Shown here piece by piece: positions 1 through 9,700 of a stretch of DNA of 64,000 nucleotides. Source of the stretch: Mucilaginibacter dorajii (GTDB lineage: Bacteria; Bacteroidota; Bacteroidia; Sphingobacteriales; Sphingobacteriaceae). The translations under genes were made by a program, and so were the position numbers. The notes beneath the pieces are model-generated. The model worked only from the letters and a program-made list of their open reading frames with translations, had not been told where the DNA came from and searched no databases. Position 1 is the stretch's first letter; each line of letters starts with the position of its first letter. The stretch lies in the NCBI RefSeq assembly GCF_024808255.1, contig NZ_JANTYS010000019.1, positions 1-64,000 on the forward strand, given 5' to 3'.

Positions 1-295
1 AAACTCAGGGGCGGGTAATTAACACCAGGAGCTAAACTGCTACACTGCCATAAGTTGCTTTTATAAAGCAAAACTCATAACTATTCGTGTCATTTTCAAT
101 GCGATTATTTGTGCGCAAATAAAACTTACTCAGGATGACAGTTCTTTATTTGAATTGTCATTTCCACTTTCAGAACTTCGCGAAATCTTATAACTCAGAA
201 TGACAGGATGGAAAGAACAGTTTTTTATGTCATTTCCACCTTCAGAGGCCGCAGATTTTACAGCAATGACGATTTTTTTCGCTTTTAAACAGCTT
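1..295. other. Intergenic DNA with short dispersed repeats
   Basis: I see no convincing coding region here. The stretch repeats a phrase of the type 'tgtcatttccacctt-cagag' at about 158-180 and 228-250, and the same phrase appears inverted near 1486-1500 and 1549-1572, so it belongs to a dispersed intergenic repeat of this genome. It lies downstream of recO, whose stop is at 296. Confidence 0.5.
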
Positions 296-1021
296 CTAAG
301 AAAGCACCTCCTCTAACACATCGCCCGAGCGGATATTCCCGAAGCCCTCGATGTGCAGGGCGTAGTACTCCATTAGTTTTTGAATAAGATAGCGGCGTTC
401 ATCGTTACTGAATTTGAGTGACTGCATGTTTTCAAAACTGCATTGCAGCAAGGCGCTAAAGTTTTGCGTATGCGGCGGCGATAGGTACATCACGCTATCG
501 GGTTTATATTTGCTAAACGTGCCGTTTTTAAGATCAAAGTAATCGGCATTGCCAATTAAAAACCTATCGGGGTAAAAACCCAGGTAACGGGTAAGCTGTG
601 TCAAAAACAGCAGGTGAAAGTTAGCCACATTGCTATCCTGATGATCAAGCCATTCTATGGCGCTAAATACAAAATCAAAAATGTTCTCCTCGGCCGTTTG
701 CTGTTTAATGGCCTTATAAAGCACCTCGTTCAAAAAAATGGCTATGCAGCTTTTAATTACATCGTAAGGAATAGTTTGCAGTACCGGCGCGTTCTTCAAT
801 TCGGCTATACGCTGTACACTGCCCGTGTTTTTATGGTAAACCACCAGATCAAGCAAGTGCAGCGGCTGCAGCATATTGCGGGCAATTTTGGCCTTTGGCT
901 TTTTGGCCCCGTTGATGATGTATGATTGCAGTCCGAATTTTTCGGTAAAGATCTGTACAATCACGCTGCTCTCGCCATAGTCGGTCGCTTTAAAAACTAT
1001 TCCGCGGGTTTTATGCAGCAT
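296..1021 (-). CDS. recO: DNA repair protein RecO
   Basis: RecO helps RecF and RecR load RecA on SSB-coated single-stranded DNA in gap repair. The 241-residue length fits the family. The N-terminal OB-fold pattern is visible: 'MLHKTRGIVFKATDYGESS' followed by 'IVQIFTEKFG', then a basic 'GAKKPKAK' loop. The middle part is helical, with a conserved 'FLNEVLYKAI' segment and the 'YLGFYPD' motif near residue 147. No zinc-binding cysteine cluster is seen, as is common in Bacteroidota. Its start overlaps the end of dgkA by 11 nt, so the two genes are probably co-transcribed on the minus strand. Confidence 0.93.
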   Translation of the reverse strand: MLHKTRGIVFKATDYGESSVIVQIFTEKFGLQSYIINGAKKPKAKIARNMLQPLHLLDLVVYHKNTGSVQRIAELKNAPVLQTIPYDVIKSCIAIFLNEVLYKAIKQQTAEENIFDFVFSAIEWLDHQDSNVANFHLLFLTQLTRYLGFYPDRFLIGNADYFDLKNGTFSKYKPDSVMYLSPPHTQNFSALLQCSFENMQSLKFSNDERRYLIQKLMEYYALHIEGFGNIRSGDVLEEVLS

Positions 1022-1379
1022 GGTGTATCAATACAATAAGTTTGGGTAAAAATATCACTATACCGGTGATCAACGCAAACAGGGCTGCAATTACCACCGC
1101 TCCCGCGCAAACATCCTTAACCCGGCCGGCTTTTTCATTATAGCCCGGCGATACCAGGTCGGTTAAGGTTTCAATACCAGTATTTAAAAGCTCTACCACT
1201 AATACAAAGGCAATAGCCAGCACAATCCATTCCCACTCACTAAAGGAAATACCCAATACAAAGCCCAATACAACAGCAATCACGGCCAACACCAGGTGGA
1301 TTCTGAAATTGGGCTGGGAGGCGGTTGCATAGCGCAATCCTTTAAAAGCAAAGCCAAAACTGCGTATCAGTCTTTTCAT
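1011..1379 (-). CDS. dgkA: Diacylglycerol kinase family protein
   Basis: A small integral membrane kinase of the DgkA/undecaprenol kinase type, which phosphorylates diacylglycerol or undecaprenol in the inner membrane. The start at 1379 gives 122 residues, the usual length, beginning 'MKRLIRSFGFAFKGL'; the longer open frame to 1445 adds only an Asn-rich tail without family similarity. Three hydrophobic segments are visible at about residues 30-45, 50-70 and 95-118. The signature 'ELLNTGIETLTDLVSP' includes the catalytic Glu region, and 'AGRVKDVCAGAVV' follows. Bacteroidota enzymes of this type are usually undecaprenol or lipid kinases; the exact substrate cannot be told from sequence. Confidence 0.9.
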   Translation of the reverse strand: MKRLIRSFGFAFKGLRYATASQPNFRIHLVLAVIAVVLGFVLGISFSEWEWIVLAIAFVLVVELLNTGIETLTDLVSPGYNEKAGRVKDVCAGAVVIAALFALITGIVIFLPKLIVLIHHAA

Positions 1380-1445
1380 TAGGTAAAAATACGGGTTATT
1401 GATGTTATTGAAATTTTTTTTGAGCGAAGTGGGATTAAAACGCAA

Positions 1446-2078
1446 AGTTAAGTTATGCTGGGTTTTAAAATCCGTGAGCTTTGAAGGTGGAAATGACGTA
1501 ACAAACTATCCTCACCACCCTGTCATGCTGAGTTGTAAAATTTCGCGAAATTCTGAAGGTGGAAATGACAATATAAAGCTATGTCATTGCGAGGAACGAA
1601 GCAATCGCGAACTGTGCAGATTCGCCCTGTAGAGCATGAGATTGCTTCGTGCCTCGCAATGACATGGTGGACTTGTCATGGGTAGTTGTAAAACCCGCGG
1701 ACTGTAAAGGGGGAATGACAATCACCTTAAACCCGCTGTCATGCCGAACTTGTTTCGGCACCCCACTTGCTGAGTATACTTCAGGCGGATAACCTGTCCT
1801 GTGGGGTCCTGAAACAAGTTCAGGATGACTTCCGTTTTACAACTTGTCATGGGTAGGAACGAAGCGTCTATTCGCGAACTTCAAAGGGCTAATAGGCATG
1901 GCGTAGAATAGATCCTTCACTACGTTCAGGATGACAAAGTTTGTTTAAGATACGTTCATAGCGGTACTCATGTATACTTCAATTCCCGTCTTAATTCTTG
2001 ATTCTCAACTCTTGATTCTTTTCCCCCCCCGGTTAAAATCTAAATTCGTAGTTTAGCGGCGGTCATTAAATCATATTC
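1446..2078. other. Repeat-rich intergenic region
   Basis: This 633-bp stretch has no supported gene. It is a mosaic of 'gaaggtggaaatgaca' phrases, a long palindrome at 1581-1665 (listed separately), further pieces of the form 'cctgaaacaagttcaggatgac', a phrase 'cccgtcttaattcttgattct' at about 1986-2006, and a C9 run at about 2022-2030. The short open frames that cross it arise from the palindromic sequence and have no protein-like composition. Confidence 0.6.
1581..1665. repeat. Palindromic intergenic repeat, family A, copy 1
   Basis: The arms are 'atgtcattgcgagg' plus 'aacgaagcaatc' on the left and 'gattgcttcgt' plus 'gcctcgcaatgacat' on the right, giving a hairpin with one mismatch. The central part matches copies 2 (13231-13325) and 3 (28163-28247) but in opposite orientation. 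The element sits between dgkA and an exporter gene. Confidence 0.8.
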
Positions 2079-4415
2079 ATGTTCTGGAAAAATACGGCAT
2101 CATTTATACTTAAAAACAGACTTTTTGTGTTGATAGGCGTTATAGCGCTTAGTGTTTTTATGGGATATGAGGCATCAAAAGTAAAGATCACTTTTAATGG
2201 CGGTAAAGTACTCCCCGTTACCGATTCGGCCTACATCCGTTACAACCAATTCAAAAAAACTTTTGGGCAGGATGCTGCCACCATGGTTATCGGCATAAAA
2301 TCCGATAGTCTGTTTAATAAGGATGTTTTTAACGATTGGTATACCATTGGCAACAGCATGCGCCAGGTTAAAGGCGTTAAAGCGGTGTTATCCATGGCCA
2401 ATGTGTATAATCTGCAAAAAGATACCGCTAAGCACCGCTTTGTAATAAAACCTTTAGTTGCCCATGTACTGCCAACAGCACAGGCCGTTGATAGCGTAAA
2501 ACAACAATTAGCCAATCTGCCTTTTTATAAAGGCCTGGTGTTAAGTAACGATGGCAAATCAACCCTGATGGCTATCACTTTTGATGACAAAATCATCAAC
2601 ACGCCGCTACGGGTGCCTATTATTAAAGAGATCCAGAAACTGGGCAGCGATTTTGAAACGAAGCACAATATTAAAGTACATTACTCGGGCCTGCCATTGA
2701 TCCGCACCGTAGTGGGCGATTTGGTGGCGCATGAGTTTTCTATGTTCCTGAGCTTATCTATCCTCATTACAGCCTTAATCCTGCTTATCTTTTTCCGCTC
2801 ATTTTTCCCGGTGGTGTTCCCGGTTATTATTGTGGTGCTGGGGGTGGTGTTTAGCCTGGGTACACTGGTGTTAATGCATTATGAAATGACCATCCTTACC
2901 GGCATTATTCCGCCACTGGTGGTGGTTATCGGTATTCCAAATACCATCTTCATCCTCAATAAATATTACCACGAGTATCAGCAAATCGGCAATAAAATGC
3001 AGGCTTTGCACCTGGCTATTGAAAGGGCTGGCATTACCACCTTTATTGCCAACGTTACTACAGCTATAGGCTTTGGCGTTTTATGTTTCACCAACAGCGA
3101 GTTGTTAACCCAGTTTGGCCTGGTAGCATCTATCAGCATTATGGCAACATTTGCTTTGAGCCTTATTTTGGTGCCCATTATTTTTAGCTACCTACCATCG
3201 CCCAAAAAACAAAAAAGCGGCATTAAGGATAGCAAAGTAATGGCAAAACTGTTAACCAGCCTGGATAATCTGGTGCACAAAAAACGGAGCGTTGTTTATA
3301 TCACCACAATTGTTTTGGTTTTAATATCGGCTGTTGGTATTACTAAAATGAACATTAACGGCTACGTGGTTGACGATTTGCCCCAGCACAACAATACGCT
3401 GGAAGACCTAAAGTTTTTTGAATCGAACTTTAACGGAGTATTGCCTTTAGAGGTAAGTATCGATACCAAACGCAAAAACGGAGTGGTAAACCTGGGCGTG
3501 ATCCGTAAGGTAGAAAAACTGGAAGCGCTTATTTCGTCGTACCCTCAATTCAGTCGTTCCATATCGTTGATCCAGGCCTTGAAATTCAGCACCCAGGCCT
3601 TTTATGGCGGCGCGCCGGAATATTACCGTTTGCCCGATGGCCTGGAGCAAAACTTTATACTTAACTATGCCGGCAACTCGGGCAGCAAAAGCAGTAACGC
3701 CCTCAATAATTTTATTGACAGCAACAAACAGGTAACCCGCGTTACCTTTGAAATGGTAGATGCCGGCTCAAAAAAAATGAACGTAGTACTGGCCGAATTA
3801 CAGCCACGCATCGACTCTATCTTTAACCCTAAAAAGTTTCATGTGGAGCTTACCGGCAGCAGCATTATTTTTATAAAGGGCACCAATTACCTGCTTACCA
3901 ATTTATATGAAAGCCTGGCCTGGGCCATTTTCCTGATTGCCATAGTGATGTGGATATTGTTCAGGGGCATAAAAATGATAGCTATATCATTATTGCCCAA
4001 CCTGGTGCCGCTTATTATTACGGCGGGCATCATGGGCTTTTTCGGCATCCCGCTTAAGCCATCAACCATATTGATCTTTAGCATCGCCATGGGTATTTCC
4101 AGCGATCAAACCATATACTTCATCACCCGCTACCGCCATGAACTGCGCCATACCAACAAAAGCATCTCGCAAATAGTATCTGACAGTATTTTTGAAACCG
4201 GTGTAAGTATGATATTTATAGCCACAGTATTGTTCTTTGGTTTCGGCGTTTTTGTGGTATCCAAATTTGGCGGCACCCAGGCATTGGGTATCCTGCTTTC
4301 AATTACTTTATTGGTGGCCATGATCAGTAACCTTACGTTGTTACCCGCGTTTTTACTAAGTTTGGAAGGCGGCGTTGACAGGACTAAAATTAAAGGACCG
4401 GATATAGAGGAGTAG
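2079..4415 (+). CDS. RND/MMPL superfamily exporter (HpnN-like)
   Basis: A 778-residue membrane protein of the RND superfamily, in the 'predicted exporter' branch that includes MMPL and hopanoid transporters. It shows the expected duplicated layout: an N-terminal helix (about 12-30), a large periplasmic loop, a five-helix bundle (about 220-375) with a sterol-sensing-domain-like core, then a second helix near 405-425, a second loop, and a last bundle (about 615-770). Polar residues in the membrane bundles ('GIPNTIFILNKYYHE' and 'GISSDQTIYFITRYRHE') are typical proton-relay positions. The likely job is proton-driven extrusion of a lipid or hydrophobic molecule to the outer membrane. It stands alone; its cargo is unknown and a link to the pigment cluster 7 kb away is not supported. 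Confidence 0.88.
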   Translation: MFWKNTASFILKNRLFVLIGVIALSVFMGYEASKVKITFNGGKVLPVTDSAYIRYNQFKKTFGQDAATMVIGIKSDSLFNKDVFNDWYTIGNSMRQVKGVKAVLSMANVYNLQKDTAKHRFVIKPLVAHVLPTAQAVDSVKQQLANLPFYKGLVLSNDGKSTLMAITFDDKIINTPLRVPIIKEIQKLGSDFETKHNIKVHYSGLPLIRTVVGDLVAHEFSMFLSLSILITALILLIFFRSFFPVVFPVIIVVLGVVFSLGTLVLMHYEMTILTGIIPPLVVVIGIPNTIFILNKYYHEYQQIGNKMQALHLAIERAGITTFIANVTTAIGFGVLCFTNSELLTQFGLVASISIMATFALSLILVPIIFSYLPSPKKQKSGIKDSKVMAKLLTSLDNLVHKKRSVVYITTIVLVLISAVGITKMNINGYVVDDLPQHNNTLEDLKFFESNFNGVLPLEVSIDTKRKNGVVNLGVIRKVEKLEALISSYPQFSRSISLIQALKFSTQAFYGGAPEYYRLPDGLEQNFILNYAGNSGSKSSNALNNFIDSNKQVTRVTFEMVDAGSKKMNVVLAELQPRIDSIFNPKKFHVELTGSSIIFIKGTNYLLTNLYESLAWAIFLIAIVMWILFRGIKMIAISLLPNLVPLIITAGIMGFFGIPLKPSTILIFSIAMGISSDQTIYFITRYRHELRHTNKSISQIVSDSIFETGVSMIFIATVLFFGFGVFVVSKFGGTQALGILLSITLLVAMISNLTLLPAFLLSLEGGVDRTKIKGPDIEE

Positions 4416-4455
4416 AAGCCTCGTTGCGGGAATAACTAAAGGGCAAGGCGCAGAT

Positions 4456-4593
4456 GACTCACCCGGTCGACGCTGCGCTGGACCTCCCTCTCTCCGGCAA
4501 GCCGCAAAGAGGGTTAAAACAAAAAAATTCTCCGCCCCTCTATGCGCGAAGCGGAGAGAGGGGCAGACGAGCGCAGCGATGTCGGGGTGAGTC
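4456..4593. repeat. Palindromic ~140-bp repeat, family B, copy 1
   Basis: The element begins 'gactcacccgg' and ends 'ggggtgagtc', forming a long imperfect hairpin. Inner paired blocks are 'cctctctccgg' against 'gcggagagagg' and 'gctgcgct' against 'agcgcagc'. The same architecture and much of the sequence recur in direct orientation at 5290-5432, so the two copies bracket the gene at 4668-5258. A 63-codon open frame across this copy is a shadow of the repeat. Confidence 0.85.
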
Positions 4594-4667
4594 GTCTGCG
4601 ATCTACCGGTTTAAATCGCAGGGCATAGAACGTTTGGCTTTGTAACATAAATAATCTTTTAATCACG

Positions 4668-5258
4668 ATGGCAGAGTTTGAAAATGTACAGGTGTGGAAT
4701 GATTTTGAAGCGATCTTTAACCAACAGTTACCGATAGCTCAATCATGGAGTAAGCTGATTGATTTGCTCGAAAATATTAAAGCCAAGTCTTACTGGACTC
4801 AAGTTCGGAATATTGATATTAAGACTGAGCGAAAGGAAATAAAAGACTGGTTTGAGCTAACTTTTTCTACCGATGAAATAACGGCCGAAACCAAATGTTT
4901 ATGGGTTGGAATTCAGGAGTATGCAGACAAAGACGATGCCAAGCTTTATGGCATCTATTTAAGTGGCTACGATGTTGCCGGTCCGGATGAAATTGACGGC
5001 GACGAGCCTTCCTACTCGCCGGAAGACAGCATGATCATCCTGGATAATCTATCGGCCATTGAAAAACTCATCAATAGCGACAGCGACGATTATGATTTCC
5101 TGGATTGGTTGCTGCCTGTAGCTTACTGCTCCCTGGTTTTAGATGACATTATAAGGCAGGACCTATATAAACTGCTTGTTTTAAGGCACAATGATAAAAT
5201 GGCTTTAGCTGTTGGGTACGATGGTGGGGATTATGTGACATTGAGCACTATAGAATAA
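4668..5258 (+). CDS. Hypothetical acidic protein (DUF5063-like)
   Basis: A 196-residue, strongly acidic, soluble protein without signal peptide or membrane helix. I do not recognise a catalytic motif. The composition (Trp-rich 'VQVWNDFEAIF', 'DWLLPVAYCSLVLDDI') and the acidic mid-part ('GPDEIDGDEPSYSPED') are reminiscent of small Bacteroidota proteins annotated as DUF5063 or as immunity-like proteins, but this is a guess. The reading frame is well formed with normal codon use. It has no operon partner. Its most notable property is its setting: it is flanked on both sides by copies of the same palindromic repeat (4456-4593 and 5290-5432), which may have helped it move or may only reflect repeat density. 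Confidence 0.7.
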   Translation: MAEFENVQVWNDFEAIFNQQLPIAQSWSKLIDLLENIKAKSYWTQVRNIDIKTERKEIKDWFELTFSTDEITAETKCLWVGIQEYADKDDAKLYGIYLSGYDVAGPDEIDGDEPSYSPEDSMIILDNLSAIEKLINSDSDDYDFLDWLLPVAYCSLVLDDIIRQDLYKLLVLRHNDKMALAVGYDGGDYVTLSTIE

Positions 5259-5289
5259 GGAGCACCTATCGTAAAAGAACGCGGGTTTT

Positions 5290-5432
5290 GACTCACCCGG
5301 TCTACGCTTCGCAGGCCCACCCTCTCTCCGGCAAGCCGCAAAGAGGGTTAGAAGAAACAAAACCTTTTTAGCCCCTCTATGCCACGCAGTCGGAGAGAGG
5401 GGAAGACGGGCGTAGCCTCGTCGGGATGAGTC
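5290..5432. repeat. Palindromic ~140-bp repeat, family B, copy 2
   Basis: Same structure as copy 1: outer arms 'gactcacccgg' and 'gggatgagtc', inner arms 'cctctctccgg' and 'cggagagagg', plus the shared block 'caagccgcaaagagggtta'. Differences from copy 1 are concentrated in the unpaired loop. Confidence 0.85.
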
Positions 5433-5515
5433 GTAACCGATATACAGAGCCATCATAAAGGTTCAAACAAATAGGTCGAAAGAAATTACATATACGGAAC
5501 TCAAAACCTGCTCAT

Positions 5516-6292
5516 ATGGATCTTAAACTCAACAACAAAGTAGCGGTAGTATTAGCTGCCAGCAAAGGCTTAGGCAAGGCCATAGCCACTGCATTAAGTG
5601 CCGAAGGCGCAAAGGTGATCATTGGCTCGCGCGATGAGGGCGAGCTTGCCAAAACGGCTAAGGAGATCAGTAAATTAACCGGTAACGAGGTTGTGGCCAT
5701 CCCCGTTGATGTTTCAAAAGCCGACGAGATCGAAGAATTTATAAACGATGCCGCCGCCAAATTTGGCCGGATAGACATCCTGTTGAACAACGCAGGCGGG
5801 CCGCCATTTGATAAGTTTGAAAACTTCGACGACGAACACTGGCAGAAAGCTTTTGAACTTAACCTGCTCAGTGTTGCCCGCTTAAGTAAACTGGTATTGC
5901 CCCATATGCAAAAAACCGGCAGCGGCCGCATTATCAACATCATCAGTGGCTCTGTAAAGGCGGTGTTGGGCAATTCGGTATTATCAACCAGCATGCGCAT
6001 GGGCGTGGTTGGCATGGCCAAACTAATGGCCGATGAGTTTGGTCCGTACAATATCACGGTAAACAACGTAGCGCCAGGCCTCATTCTTACCGACCGTATT
6101 AAACACACCATGCCCAAAGATGTAGATCCCGAGCAAGCCATAAAAGATAAAGCAAAAAGCATCCCGCTTGGTCGCATAGGCAAGCCCGAAGAGTTGGCCG
6201 CCCTGGTTGCCTTCCTGGCATCAGAGCAGGCAGCTTATATTACCGGTACTACCATACAGGTTGACGGGGGAGCTAACAGGGCTATTTTTTAA
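5516..6292 (+). CDS. SDR family protein with altered catalytic residues
   Basis: A 258-residue short-chain dehydrogenase/reductase resembling 3-oxoacyl-ACP reductases. The Rossmann nucleotide-binding motif is present as 'AASKGLGKAIA' (residues 15-25), followed by 'DILLNNAGG' near 87-95 and the C-terminal 'GTTIQVDGG'. The usual catalytic Tyr-x-x-x-Lys is not there: the aligned stretch reads 'STSMR' at residues 157-161, so Tyr is Ser and Lys is Arg, while the Ser of the triad may remain at 144. I checked the nucleotides and no frameshift explains this. The protein may be a divergent reductase using other residues, or a non-catalytic nucleotide-binding homologue. It is monocistronic. Confidence 0.85.
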   Translation: MDLKLNNKVAVVLAASKGLGKAIATALSAEGAKVIIGSRDEGELAKTAKEISKLTGNEVVAIPVDVSKADEIEEFINDAAAKFGRIDILLNNAGGPPFDKFENFDDEHWQKAFELNLLSVARLSKLVLPHMQKTGSGRIINIISGSVKAVLGNSVLSTSMRMGVVGMAKLMADEFGPYNITVNNVAPGLILTDRIKHTMPKDVDPEQAIKDKAKSIPLGRIGKPEELAALVAFLASEQAAYITGTTIQVDGGANRAIF

Positions 6293-6515
6293 ACACGATT
6301 TTGGGATTGGGTAGGATTGACAGGATTTTTTTTTCTGAACCGGGATTAAGCTGATTTCCGGGATTAGTCAGGATTTTTTTTTGACCCTTGGTTTATGGGA
6401 TTAAGGGATTCTCAGGATTTCTCCGGACGCAATCAAAATCCAAATAATCTGCTCAATCTGTTTAATCCCGGTTCAGACAAATCCTGTTAATCCTGCCAAA
6501 TCCTCAAATCGTGTT
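6292..6515. repeat. Palindromic intergenic element spanning two stop codons
   Basis: The outer arms 'aacacgattt' (6292-6301) and 'aaatcgtgtt' (6506-6515) are perfect inverted copies. Inside, blocks such as 'gggattagtcaggattt' and 'aatcccggttcagacaaatc' pair imperfectly. The element fills the whole gap between two convergent genes and overlaps both stop codons, so it could act as a two-sided terminator. Confidence 0.65.
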
Positions 6516-6714
6516 ATTTCTTAGCCTCTCTCAAATTATCAATAATAAGCGTAATAATGCTCACTATAGCGGCCATAAGTAAACCTGTGGCAGCGCCCTG
6601 TATATACACTTTCCATTGTGAGCCTTCAAAGGCCGGCACCACCATAGTTAATGAAAACAGGATAACTGATATCAATAACAGCAGGATAGTGCGCTTTACT
6701 TTATTATTTTTCAC
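6514..6714 (-). CDS. Small two-helix membrane protein, unknown
   Basis: A 66-residue protein with a basic N-terminus ('MKNNKVKR'), one hydrophobic helix at about 8-28, a short polar turn ('FEGSQWKVY'), a second helix at about 38-58, and a charged tail ('NLREAKK'). This is the shape of a small inner-membrane hairpin protein. I do not recognise the family. It runs convergent to the SDR gene and divergent from ileS, with about 80 bp between its start and the ileS start. Confidence 0.65.
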   Translation of the reverse strand: MKNNKVKRTILLLLISVILFSLTMVVPAFEGSQWKVYIQGAATGLLMAAIVSIITLIIDNLREAKK

Positions 6715-6748
6715 CCTTCTAAATTAAAAAAATCATTTATAATTTCCG

Positions 6749-6756
6749 TATTTTTG
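6749..6756 (+). promoter_or_regulatory. Possible Bacteroidota -7 element for ileS
   Basis: The sequence 'tatttttg' fits the Bacteroidota -7 consensus TAnnTTTG. It lies 41 bp before the ileS start codon. A clear TTG at about -33 is missing, so this is tentative. Confidence 0.35.
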
Positions 6757-6797
6757 CAACCTCTTAAAAAAGAGGTGATAAACGGTAGAATATATAG

Positions 6798-9700
6798 ATG
6801 TACAAGGAATATAAGCAGTTAAACTTATCGCAAACAGGCAAAGAAGTGCTGGAGTTTTGGAAACAGAACAACATATTTGAAAAAAGTATCAGCAGTCGCC
6901 CGGAAAATAACCCTTACACTTTTTACGAAGGGCCGCCGAGCGCAAATGGCATGCCCGGTATTCACCACGTAATGGCACGCTCTATAAAAGATATTTTTTG
7001 CCGTTACAAAACCCTTAAAGGCTACCAGGTAAAACGTAAAGGTGGCTGGGATACCCATGGCTTGCCTATTGAGCTTGCCGTTGAAAAAGCTTTAGGCATC
7101 ACCAAAGATGATATTGGTAAAAAAATAACCGTTAAAGAATATAACGACGCCTGCCGCAAGGAGGTAATGCGCTATACCGATGTATGGAACGACCTGACCG
7201 AGAAAATGGGTTACTGGGTTGATCTGAACGATCCGTACATCACCTATAAAAACGAATACATTGAAAGCCTTTGGTGGATCCTGAAACAGTTATATGATAA
7301 GGATCTTTTATACAAAGGATATACGGTACAGCCATACTCGCCAAAATCAGGCACCGGCCTTAGCTCGCATGAGCTGAACCAGCCGGGTACCTACAAAATG
7401 GTAAAGGATACTACCATTGTTGCCCAGTTTAAAGTAAAACGTGATGCCGATTCGGCCTTTTTATTTGAAGGCATCAGCAGTGATCTGTTTATCCTGGCCT
7501 GGACAACCACCCCATGGACCCTGCCCTCAAACTGTGCCCTTGCCGTTGGCGAGAACATCAGCTACGTTAAGGTAAGTACTTTTAACCCCTACACTTTTGA
7601 ACCGGTTTGCGTTGTATTGGCCAAAGACCTGGTAAAAAAATACTTTAAGGCCGAAGGCGAAAACGCTTCTTTTGAAGATTACAAAGGCGGTGATAAGATC
7701 ATCCCCTGGAAGTTGCAGGCCGAGTTTAAAGGCAAACAGCTTTTAGGCATCCACTATGAGCAACTAATGCCCTACGTAACCAATGCCGACCTGGAGCAAA
7801 ACGCTTTCCGCGTGATCCCGGCCGATTTTGTTACTACCGAAGATGGTACCGGCATTGTGCACACCGCATCTATATTTGGCGCGGATGACTTCAGGGCCTG
7901 TAAAGAAAACAACGTGCCATCGGTATTGATTAAGGACGAGAATGGCAAGGATGTTCCGTTGGTGAACAAACAAGGCCGTTTTGTTGATGAGGTTACCGAT
8001 TTTGCAGGCTACTACGTTAAAGAAGAATATTATACCGCCGAAGAGCGTGCCGTTGAAGGTTTTAAACCCACCGACGTACTGATCTCGATCAAACTAAAAA
8101 CCGAGAACAAAGCATTCGACGTAAAAAAATACGAGCACAGCTACCCCCACTCCTGGCGTTCAGACGAGCCGATCCTGTACTATCCGCTGGATAGCTGGTT
8201 TATCCGTACCACTGCCGTTAAGGATAAGATGGTAGCGCTCAACAAAACCATCAACTGGAAACCAGAATCGACCGGTACCGGCCGTTTTGGGAACTGGCTT
8301 GAAAACCTGGTTGACTGGAACCTTTCGCGTTCGCGTTACTGGGGTACCCCGCTGCCTATCTGGCGCGAGGAAAATGGCGGCGAAGAAAAATGTATTGGCT
8401 CGATAGCCGAACTGAATGCCGAAATTGAAAAGGCGATAGCCGCAGGCTTCATGCCGGCAGGTTTTAAGCTGGAAGATATGCACAGGCCATACGTTGATGA
8501 TGTGATCCTGACCTCATCAACCGGCAATAAAATGTTCCGCGAGCCAGATCTGATAGACGTTTGGTTTGATAGCGGTGCCATGCCGTACGCGCAATGGCAT
8601 TTCCCGTTTGAAAATAAAGAGGAGTTTGCCAAAGCCTACCCTGCCGATTTTATTGCCGAAGGTGTTGACCAAACCCGTGGCTGGTTCTTTACCCTGCATG
8701 CCATAGCCGTAATGCTTAGCGAATGCAGCGAAGAGGTGCGGAAGGTGAACGAAGAGGTAGGCAACGGTGGTGTAGCGTTCCGCAATGTGATCTCGAACGG
8801 GTTAGTTTTGGATAAGAACGGTAACAAAATGTCTAAACGTTTAGGCAATGGTGTCGATCCGTTTGAAACCATTGAGCAGTTTGGTGCCGATGCGCCACGC
8901 TGGTACATGATTAGCAATGCTGCGCCATGGGATAACCTTAAATTTAACACCGAGGGGATAGACGAGGTTCGTCGTAAATTCTTTGGTACGCTGTATAATA
9001 CCTATTCGTTTTTTGTGCTGTATGCCAATATTGATAAGTTTACGTACAGCGAAGCCGAAATAGAGATCGGCAAACGCCCGGAGATTGACCGCTGGATCAT
9101 TTCCCTCTTAAATACCCTTAGCCGCGAGGTAGATGGTTTTTATGCCGATTTTGAGCCGACCAAAGCTGCCCGTGCCATACAGGAATTTGTAGACGCCCAT
9201 TTCAGCAACTGGTTTATCCGCTTAAGCCGCCGCCGTTTCTGGAGGTCTGATAACTCGGATGATAAGCTTTCGGCTTACCAAACGTTATATACTTGCCTGA
9301 TTACCATCAGCAAACTGATGTCGCCTATAGCGCCTTTCTTTGCCGATAGGTTATATTGCGATTTAAACGCGGTTACCGGCAAAGAGGCATTTGAATCGGT
9401 ACACCTGGCCTACTTCCCCGAGTATCATACCGAACTGGTGGATACCGACCTGGAAGAGCGTATGCAGCTGGCACAGGATGTATCATCATTAGTGTTGTCG
9501 TTACGTAAAAAGATCGGGATCAACGTTAGGCAGCCGCTTAGTAAAATCCTTTTACCTATCTTGGATAAGGATTTTAAGGCACATGTGGAGCAGGTAAAAG
9601 AATTGATATTATCTGAAACCAACATCAAAGATATTGAGTATATTACCGACACCGCAGGCTTCATTAAAAAGAAGATAAAACCAAATTTCAAGGCCCTTGG

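Noticed and set aside
1399..1761. Short open frames on both strands near the family A repeat
   Set aside because: They are translations of palindromic repeat DNA.
4454..4645. 63-codon open frame on the plus strand
   Set aside because: It runs through the family B palindrome; composition is Arg/Gly/Pro-rich and matches the repeat, not a protein family.
5205..5456. 83-codon open frame on the minus strand
   Set aside because: It covers the second family B palindrome and the end of the plus-strand gene; no start signal or protein-like pattern.
5512..6183. 223-codon minus-strand open frame opposite the SDR gene
   Set aside because: The plus-strand SDR has clear family motifs; the opposite frame is a shadow with Ser/Leu-rich random composition.
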